Of a DNA stretch of 64,000 nt, positions 58,770 through 64,000 are shown piece after piece; the first letter of the stretch is position 1; every line of letters begins with the position of its first letter. Both the position numbers and the translations under genes were made by a program. The DNA is from Rhodocyclales bacterium. Its GTDB lineage: Bacteria > Pseudomonadota > Gammaproteobacteria > Burkholderiales > Rhodocyclaceae. Location of the stretch: assembly GCA_016215645.1 (NCBI GenBank), contig JACRIX010000052.1, forward strand, positions 1 through 64,000, given 5' to 3'. A model generated the notes under the pieces. The model made no database searches and had not been told where the DNA came from. It worked only from the letters and a program-made list of their open reading frames with translations.

Positions 58770-60512
58770 TTACGCGATACCGGCGTTGCCCTTCAGGCCG
58801 ACCAGTTTTGGCTGATTGAGCTTGCGCGGGGCGATCGTCTTCTTGTCGCGCAAGTAGCGCGCCACCACATCCCAGACCGGTTCGCCCCTGGCGCCCTCGG
58901 CTACCGGCGCCCAGCCGGCCACCTTGTAGGTCTTGTTCGCCTCGATCGGCGTCCCCCCGTGTTTGCCACCGAGGCGCATGTCCTGGATCCGGTTGCCGAT
59001 CTTCGCATTCGGGTCGCAGGTGTAGTCGAGGCCGCCGACGCGCACCATGTCGCCGCCCTGCTGGTAGTAGGGATCGGGATTGAACAGGTTGTCGCCGACG
59101 TCTTCAAGGATGGTCTTGATTTGCTCGCCCTTCATCTCGGTCAGCGTCGCCTGCGGATAGGTGATCGCGGTCTGGTCCATCAGGTGCTCGAACGTGATCG
59201 CCTGTCCCGGAAGGATGGTGGTGCCCCAGCGGAAGCCGGGCGAGAATCCGATCTCGGCGCCCTGGACTTCCATGATGGCATCGAGGATCAGTTGATCCCA
59301 GCTGCCGTTGAAGTTGCCGCGACGGTAGAGCAGGCCTTCGGAGACGGCGAGTTTTTCCTCCAGCTTCGCCTGGTGCGGGGCGCGGACCTTGTCGATCAGC
59401 GCCGCCATCTCGGCATCGGCCGGCAGCAGCCTGGAGAATATCGGCAGCAGCTTGTAGCGGAAGTCGCTGATGCGGCCACCCTTGACGTCGAAATCGAGCA
59501 CACCGAGGAACTTGCCGTTGGATCCGGCATTGGTGACCAGAGTCTTGCCGTTGGCATTGGTGACCACCACCGGCTGCGGCACGCCGTCGTGGGTGTGGCC
59601 GCCTAGTATTGCGTCGATGCCGGTGACGCGCGAGGCCATCTTGAGGTCGACGTCCATGCCGTTGTGCGAGAGCACGACCACGACCTGGGCGCCCTTGCTG
59701 CGCACCTCGTCGACCATTTTCTGCATGTTGTCGTCCTGGATGCCGAAGGTCCATTCCGGGATCATCCAGCGCGGGTTGGCGATCGGCGTGTAGGGGAAGG
59801 CCTGGCCAATTACCGCCACCTTGACGCCGTTCATTTCGCGCAGCGTGTAGGGCTCGAAGACCTTGTCGCCGAAGTCGCTGGTCTTGATGTTCTGGGCGAT
59901 GAAGTTGATCTTCGCCCCGCTCTTGCCACCAAAATCCTTCTCGATGATTTCCATCACGCGCTTGTCGCCCAGCGTGAATTCCCAGTGGCCGGCCATGATG
60001 TCGACACCCAGCAGCTTGCAGGCATCGACCATGTCCTGACCCTTGGTCCACAGTGCGGTTGCCGAGCCCTGCCAGGTATCCCCGCCGTCGAGCAACAGCG
60101 CGTTGGGGCGGCTGGCACGCAGGCGCTTTACCAGTGTTGCCAGGTGGGCAAAGCCGCCCACCTTGCCGTAGGTCCTGGCGGCCTTTTCGAAATTCAGGAA
60201 GCTGAAGGCGTGCGCTTCGATGCCGCCCGGCTTGATGCCGAAGGCCTTGAGCAGTCGCTCGCCGACCAGATGCGGTGCGCGGCCGGCAGCACCGCCGATG
60301 CCGAGGTTGACGCTGGGCTCGCGGAAATACACGGGTTGCAACTGCGCGTGGCAGTCGGTGAAGTGCAGCAGGTGCACATTGCCGAAACGCGGCAGTTCGT
60401 AAAAGCTGTCGCCCTTGCCGGCGCCCCAGGCCTGCCGTGAATCGAGGGCGAAGCCGGCGGCAGAGGCGGCGGCGAGGATTTGGAGGAATTCGCGGCGGTT
60501 CATCGATGACAT
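58770..60512 (-). CDS. soxB: Thiosulfohydrolase SoxB
   Basis: 580 aa from the ATG at 60512, chosen because GGAG sits 6 bases upstream. It hydrolyses the sulfone sulfate from SoxY-bound thiosulfate in the periplasm and contains two Mn ions. A Tat-type leader begins NRREFLQILAAASAAGFAL. Metal-site motifs: HLLHFTDCHAQLQPVYFRE, LLLDGGDTWQGSATALWTKG, MAGHWEFTLG, VVLSHNGMDVD and ILGGHTHDGVPQPV. It is the last gene of soxYZAXB. A strong terminator hairpin lies in the 58 bases between soxX and soxB. Confidence 0.96.
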   Translation of the reverse strand: MSSMNRREFLQILAAASAAGFALDSRQAWGAGKGDSFYELPRFGNVHLLHFTDCHAQLQPVYFREPSVNLGIGGAAGRAPHLVGERLLKAFGIKPGGIEAHAFSFLNFEKAARTYGKVGGFAHLATLVKRLRASRPNALLLDGGDTWQGSATALWTKGQDMVDACKLLGVDIMAGHWEFTLGDKRVMEIIEKDFGGKSGAKINFIAQNIKTSDFGDKVFEPYTLREMNGVKVAVIGQAFPYTPIANPRWMIPEWTFGIQDDNMQKMVDEVRSKGAQVVVVLSHNGMDVDLKMASRVTGIDAILGGHTHDGVPQPVVVTNANGKTLVTNAGSNGKFLGVLDFDVKGGRISDFRYKLLPIFSRLLPADAEMAALIDKVRAPHQAKLEEKLAVSEGLLYRRGNFNGSWDQLILDAIMEVQGAEIGFSPGFRWGTTILPGQAITFEHLMDQTAITYPQATLTEMKGEQIKTILEDVGDNLFNPDPYYQQGGDMVRVGGLDYTCDPNAKIGNRIQDMRLGGKHGGTPIEANKTYKVAGWAPVAEGARGEPVWDVVARYLRDKKTIAPRKLNQPKLVGLKGNAGIA

Positions 60513-60522
60513 GGGCAACTCC

Positions 60523-60557
60523 AAAAAAAACGGGCCTGGCCATTCGACCAGGCCCGT
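60523..60557 (-). terminator. Intrinsic terminator/attenuator between soxX and soxB
   Basis: On the minus strand ACGGGCCTGG pairs perfectly with CCAGGCCCGT around an 8-base loop (TCGAATGG) and is followed by TTTTTTTT. The T-tract ends at the base before the soxB ribosome-binding site GGAG (60519-60522). It lies 13 bases after the soxX stop. The geometry is that of a full Rho-independent terminator inside the operon. Confidence 0.85.
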
Positions 60558-60570
60558 CGCACGTACAGGC

Positions 60571-61200
60571 TTACTTGTTGACCGGTGAGGCGGGATCGAG
60601 CAGCAGGGCGACCAGGTCCTTGATCTGCTTTTCGTTCAAGGCACCTGCATGGCCAAAGCGCGGCATCTCCGAGCAGAGGTTGAAGGCCTTGGCGTTGTAG
60701 ATTTTGGAATAGGTGTACTTCTGCATCTCCGGCGTATTGCCGCGCGTCTTGCCGTAGCCGAGCAGGCTGGGGCCGACGGTTCCAAACGAGGACTCCTGCG
60801 GCCCGATCTGGTGGCAGTTGTAGCAGTTGCCGCCAGCGGGTTGATCCGCCTTGTCCGACCAGGTGAAGCCGCGGCCACTCTGGGCCAGCTTCTCGCCTTC
60901 CTTCCAGTCACCGAGGTACTTGTCATCGGCCGGCAACTTGATAGTCGAAAGCTGCGCACCGGTAAGCTTGATCACCAGGTCGGCGGGTGGTGTATTGGCG
61001 TGGGCATTGCACGCCTGCTGAACGTCATCGGCGGTCAGGCGTTCGAACTTGGCCTGGCCCTTGGCCTGGAAGTCGCGCTTGATGGTGTCGAGTGCCAGTT
61101 GCCGATATTCGGCTTCGCTGCGGCTGGGACCACCGGCGCAGCCGGCAAGGAGGGCGACCGCACCGGCAACGCCGGAAATCATGGCTAGTGTCTTCATCAT
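60571..61200 (-). CDS. soxX: Monohaem cytochrome c SoxX
   Basis: 209 aa (an ATG at 61197 has slightly better spacing from AAGGAG). The N-terminal signal carries a lipobox-like LLAGCAG, so it may be a lipoprotein. One c-type haem site, CYNCH, lies near residue 125, with the distal Met probably in SEMPRFGHAG. A ~90-residue N-terminal extension precedes the cytochrome core. SoxX pairs with SoxA to attach thiosulfate to the SoxY cysteine. Confidence 0.93.
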   Translation of the reverse strand: MMKTLAMISGVAGAVALLAGCAGGPSRSEAEYRQLALDTIKRDFQAKGQAKFERLTADDVQQACNAHANTPPADLVIKLTGAQLSTIKLPADDKYLGDWKEGEKLAQSGRGFTWSDKADQPAGGNCYNCHQIGPQESSFGTVGPSLLGYGKTRGNTPEMQKYTYSKIYNAKAFNLCSEMPRFGHAGALNEKQIKDLVALLLDPASPVNK

Positions 61201-61207
61201 GGTCTCC

Positions 61208-62023
61208 TTAACGCTTGATGCCCGGGCCCTTGTACATCTGCCCGTTTGAGTTGCCGGCCATATAGGTCAGCAGATTGGTGACGGCCTGCGAGGCGTACTT
61301 CGGTTCCGGGAACCGCTGCTGGCGGAAGCAGTCGTTCATGCGCCACTGCGAGGTCAGCATCACGCCGCCCGTCATGCGATAGCCGGGCCAGCCCTGTACG
61401 CCACGGATTGCACCTTCCGGCGTAGACAGGTTGGGCAGGTTCTGCATGCGGATGCGCTTGCCGTCGGCACCGTGGCAGGTATTGCAGGAGAAATCGTAGG
61501 GGCCGGCGCGGTAGGCGGCCATGGCTCTGCCGGTCTCGAAGGCGTCGCGTACCCTTGGATCATGCATAGGCACATCGAAGGCCATGTTGCGTGAGCCGCT
61601 GGCGACATAGGTCACCAGATTGGTGATGTCGGGTGCGTTGTTGTCGTTGGCACCCTGGAAAGGCTTCTTGGCGATGTCCTCGAACTTGAAGCCCTGCTTT
61701 TCGACCATGCACCAGACGATGCGCCGTTCCCCATCCATGACGGCATCGGCATCGGCAAAGTAGCGTGGCATCTTTACCCAGGCGCCCTCAACCTTGCCGG
61801 GGCCCTGACCAAGGTCGCAGCTTTCGGCCAACGAAACCTTGTTCGGTCCACGCTTGGCTTTCCACAGTTCTTCGCCCTTGGCCTCGAACAGCTCGGCGGG
61901 GCTGCTTTCTTCCATTTCAGCACGGAATTTTTCGAACTCCGCGTTGGCATCCTTGGTCTGGGCAGCAACTGGCCCGACCGTGGCGATCGACAATGCGACC
62001 ACGAGTGCGATGCGACTCTTCAT
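61208..62023 (-). CDS. soxA: Monohaem cytochrome c SoxA
   Basis: 271 aa from the ATG at 62023 with GGAGGAG upstream; signal peptide MKSRIALVVALSIATVG then PVAAQ. One haem motif is present (SCNTCHGADG). The N-terminal domain of diheme SoxA would carry another CxxCH, but here cysteines occur only in LAESCDLG and IVWCMVE, which would form a disulfide instead. The C-terminal MNDCFRQQRFPEP contains the cysteine that becomes the persulfide haem ligand at the active site. It catalyses conjugation of thiosulfate to SoxYZ together with SoxX, whose gene follows after 7 bases. Confidence 0.94.
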   Translation of the reverse strand: MKSRIALVVALSIATVGPVAAQTKDANAEFEKFRAEMEESSPAELFEAKGEELWKAKRGPNKVSLAESCDLGQGPGKVEGAWVKMPRYFADADAVMDGERRIVWCMVEKQGFKFEDIAKKPFQGANDNNAPDITNLVTYVASGSRNMAFDVPMHDPRVRDAFETGRAMAAYRAGPYDFSCNTCHGADGKRIRMQNLPNLSTPEGAIRGVQGWPGYRMTGGVMLTSQWRMNDCFRQQRFPEPKYASQAVTNLLTYMAGNSNGQMYKGPGIKR

Positions 62024-62087
62024 TTTCTCTCCTCCAGGGTATGTGCCGCCGGTCTTTTGCCGGCTCTGGCGATCTACTGCGATTGCA

Positions 62088-62399
62088 TCATGCCACGGTA
62101 GCTTCATCGGTGCGCTTGTCACCCTTGTTGTCCACCCAATTGACGATGACTTTGTCGCCGGCTTTCGCGCCCTTCATCTTGAAGCCGAAGACGGGATTGC
62201 GGGAAATCGCGGTGCCGGTCTGGCCATCGACGACGCGCTTGCCGCCAACGTCGATGGTAATGGTCTGGATGAAATGGGCGGGGACGGTATTGCCAGCGGC
62301 GTCCTTGCGCTGGCCGGTTTCCATCGCGTGGCCCATCAGGATGCGGATTTCCGCTACGTCGCCTTTCATCTGGGCGCGAATCTTCATCGGATCTGCCAT
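62088..62399 (-). CDS. soxZ: Sulfur carrier partner SoxZ
   Basis: 103 aa, usual length, no signal peptide, because it is exported as a complex with SoxY. Typical stretches are MKIRAQMKGDVAEIRILMGH, ETGQRKDAAGNTVPAHFIQT and NPVFGFKMKGAKAGDKVIV. AAGGAAG precedes the ATG. SoxZ is the structural partner of SoxY. Confidence 0.95.
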   Translation of the reverse strand: MADPMKIRAQMKGDVAEIRILMGHAMETGQRKDAAGNTVPAHFIQTITIDVGGKRVVDGQTGTAISRNPVFGFKMKGAKAGDKVIVNWVDNKGDKRTDEATVA

Positions 62400-62426
62400 G
62401 GTTCTTCCTTTGCTATGTGTTGTGGG

Positions 62427-62897
62427 TCAGCCGCCGCAGCCGCCGACGGTTACCTTGACTTCCTTCTGGGCGACATAGAATTTGTCTCCCGCCTTGGCGA
62501 CGGCCTTGACCAGCGAGGTCTGACCCATTTTGATGCGTGCGGATACGTCGGGCAGGGCGCCATTGGCGAAGCTGAACATGGCGCTCAGGGCGGTGGGATT
62601 TTTGTCGACCAGGATGGCAATGGAACTGGTGTTCGGAATGTTGCTGGTGACATCGACCGGGACTACGGCGCCATTTTCGGCGATGTCCGGCACCTTGAGG
62701 ATCAGGTCCTTGCTTTCCGCGGCCGTACCGGCACCGAGCCCTTTGAGGGCGGTGGACGTATCCTTGGCGTCGAATGCGGCCTTGTTCCAGTCAGCGGCCA
62801 GCACCAGTGTCGGGCGCAGGGCGCCGGCGGCAATCAAGCCTGCCAGCACGCCACTGGCGGTTGCGCCCCTGAGTACCGTTCTGCGGGTGGTGTTCAT
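62427..62897 (-). CDS. soxY: Sulfur carrier protein SoxY
   Basis: 156 aa from the ATG at 62897 (MNTTRRTVLRGATASGVL), which gives a twin-arginine leader. The protein ends in the hallmark flexible arm KVTVGGCGG, whose cysteine carries the sulfur intermediates. The mature part begins near ADWNKAAFDAKD. It is the first gene of soxYZAXB; soxCD is not in the window, so stored sulfur or a second pathway may complete oxidation. Confidence 0.95.
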   Translation of the reverse strand: MNTTRRTVLRGATASGVLAGLIAAGALRPTLVLAADWNKAAFDAKDTSTALKGLGAGTAAESKDLILKVPDIAENGAVVPVDVTSNIPNTSSIAILVDKNPTALSAMFSFANGALPDVSARIKMGQTSLVKAVAKAGDKFYVAQKEVKVTVGGCGG

Positions 62898-62963
62898 GAA
62901 ATGGTCTCCTCCTTTGTGCATAAGAAAGCCGGAAGGTATCGCAATACCCGCCAGCAAACGCGC

Positions 62964-62992
62964 ATTGTTCCGCGCTTGATTGAAGTTTGCAA
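62964..62992 (-). promoter_or_regulatory. Candidate soxY promoter
   Basis: On the minus strand TTGCAA and AACAAT, four of six matches each to sigma-70 hexamers, are separated by 17 bases and lie about 67 bases upstream of the soxY start. A small inverted repeat, GGTAT/ATACC, at 62935-62948 sits between it and the start and could be an operator. Confidence 0.35.
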
Positions 62993-63043
62993 ATCATACG
63001 GGGTGATGGGGGAATCAGGCGACCTGATTCGGGTCGCGCAGGG

Positions 63044-64000
63044 TCAGAGCTCGACCTGGGTTCCCAGCTCGACGACGCGGTTGGTCGGCAGTTTGAAGTA
63101 GTCCGTGGCCGTATCCGCGTTGCGGAACATCCACATGAACAGGACCTGTCGCCACAGCGTCATGGCGGGTACGCGGTTGGGAACGATGGTTTCGCGGCCG
63201 AGGAAGAAGGAGGTTTCCATCATCTCCACCGGCGCCATCCCCATGTAGCCGCACATTTCCAGGGCCACCGGGATGTTTGGATCGTCCTTGAAGCCGTAGT
63301 TGAGCATGACGCGGAAAAAGCCGTCCGACAAGGGTTCCACCATCATGCGCTCATTTTCCGCAACGTGCGGGATGTCCTGGATATTGACGTTGAGGAGGAT
63401 CACCCGCTCGTGCAGCACCTTGTTGTGCAGCAGGTTGTGCAACATGGCGCGGGGCACGCCGTCCGGACGCGTGGTCATGAAAATGCCGGTGCCGGGAACG
63501 CGATGCGGCCCGCCGTACTTCATGCTGGAAATGAAGGCATCGAGCGGCATCGAGTCCTGCTGCAGCTTTTCGTAGAGCAGGCTGCGCCCGCGCTTCCAGG
63601 TGGCCAGCAGGGTAAACACGGCGAGGCCGAGCACCAAGGGGAACCAGCCACCGTCGAGTACCTTCACCAGATTGGCGGAGAAGAAGGCGAAATCGACAAC
63701 AAAGAACAGGGCCAGGAAAATGCCGGCCTGGAGCCAGCTCCAGTTCCACAGGGCGCGGACCACGACAAAGGCGAGCAGGGTGTCGATCATCATCGTCAGC
63801 GTGACGGCGATGCCGTAGGCCGAAGCAAGGTTGGACGATGACTTGAAGCCCAGCACCAGGATGATGACCGCCAGCAACAACAGCCAGTTGACGTTGGGGA
63901 TGTAGATCTGCCCTTTTTCGCGTTCCGAGGTGAATTTGACCTGGATGCGCGGGCAATAACCGAGCTGCATGGCCTGGCTGGTCAGCGAAAACGCCCCGGA
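63044..64000 (-). CDS. kup: Second Kup potassium transporter (N-terminus outside the window)
   Basis: The visible 318 residues are the C-terminal half, and the frame runs open to the window edge (SGAFSLTSQAMQLG and on). Family stretches include QIYIPNVNWLLLLAVIILVL, GWFPLVLGLAVFTLLATWKR, VPGTGIFMTTRPDGVPRAML and the terminal NRVVELGTQVEL, which aligns with NRVVELGTQVVL in the kup at 24472. The two are clearly paralogues but have diverged. It lies 147 bases from soxY on the same strand. Confidence 0.93.
   Translation of the reverse strand, partial: SGAFSLTSQAMQLGYCPRIQVKFTSEREKGQIYIPNVNWLLLLAVIILVLGFKSSSNLASAYGIAVTLTMMIDTLLAFVVVRALWNWSWLQAGIFLALFFVVDFAFFSANLVKVLDGGWFPLVLGLAVFTLLATWKRGRSLLYEKLQQDSMPLDAFISSMKYGGPHRVPGTGIFMTTRPDGVPRAMLHNLLHNKVLHERVILLNVNIQDIPHVAENERMMVEPLSDGFFRVMLNYGFKDDPNIPVALEMCGYMGMAPVEMMETSFFLGRETIVPNRVPAMTLWRQVLFMWMFRNADTATDYFKLPTNRVVELGTQVEL

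Overview
The window looks like a piece of chromosome from a GC-rich betaproteobacterium. The gene families best fit a Rhodocyclales- or Sulfuritalea-like sulfur oxidiser; that placement is inferred from gene content (soxYZAXB, a DsrC-family protein, ctaA, flhDC, CbbQ/CbbO-type genes) and was not tested by any search. Genes are densely packed with many ATGA/TGATG overlaps, and the opposite strands carry long meaningless open frames, as expected at high GC.

Layout. 1-7.8 kb: a cell-surface region with the 3' end of a large two-partner-secretion (TPS) exoprotein, an OmpA-like protein and a FecR-like protein, then ftsK, then a minus-strand TPS pair: an outer-membrane TpsB transporter and an unusually small exoprotein with two TPS domains. 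8-12.8 kb: lolA, rarA, serS, mltF and tRNA-Ser(CGA). 12.8-17 kb: a YgiQ-type radical SAM protein, an HNH endonuclease, a TonB-like protein and a Nudix hydrolase. 17-22.5 kb: an HDOD-receiver-GGDEF protein, flhDC, rdgC, an M48 peptidase and a fliT-like gene. 22.6-28.6 kb: an MFS transporter, greB and a kdpD-kdpE-kup operon in which KdpD is truncated and kdpFABC is absent. 28.8-37.4 kb: moaC-ctaA on minus, and on plus a run of bepA-like, cbbQ, cbbO, SDR, intradiol dioxygenase and FUSC-type genes. 37.4-43.2 kb: a DUF59-nnrS-fpr operon, a marR gene divergent from a tusE/dsrC-like gene, htpG and a family-6-like DNA glycosylase. 43.2-49.2 kb: a TPR/GT41 glycosyltransferase, glgP, a decayed transposase end and a small glycosyltransferase-like gene. 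49.2-64 kb, all on minus: kup2 (partial), soxYZAXB, a macA-ATPase-permease efflux set, a CYTH-CHAD protein, sixA, marR, an AsmA-like protein, rhlE and an FAH-family hydrolase.

The most unusual signal is a dispersed repeat family with the core TCGCCGTNNCGCCAGCGCC. It occurs between genes and also in frame inside genes (ctaA, cbbO, the N-terminus of the dioxygenase, a DNA glycosylase, possibly ftsK and rarA), which resembles a coding-region-invading palindromic element. Other points of interest are a near-perfect intrinsic terminator placed between soxX and the soxB ribosome-binding site, a Spy/CpxP-like helical insert in the MacA-type adaptor, a tandem-TPS-domain mini exoprotein, an exoprotein ending in a closely spaced cysteine pair, and a truncated KdpDE pair that seems to be wired to Kup.
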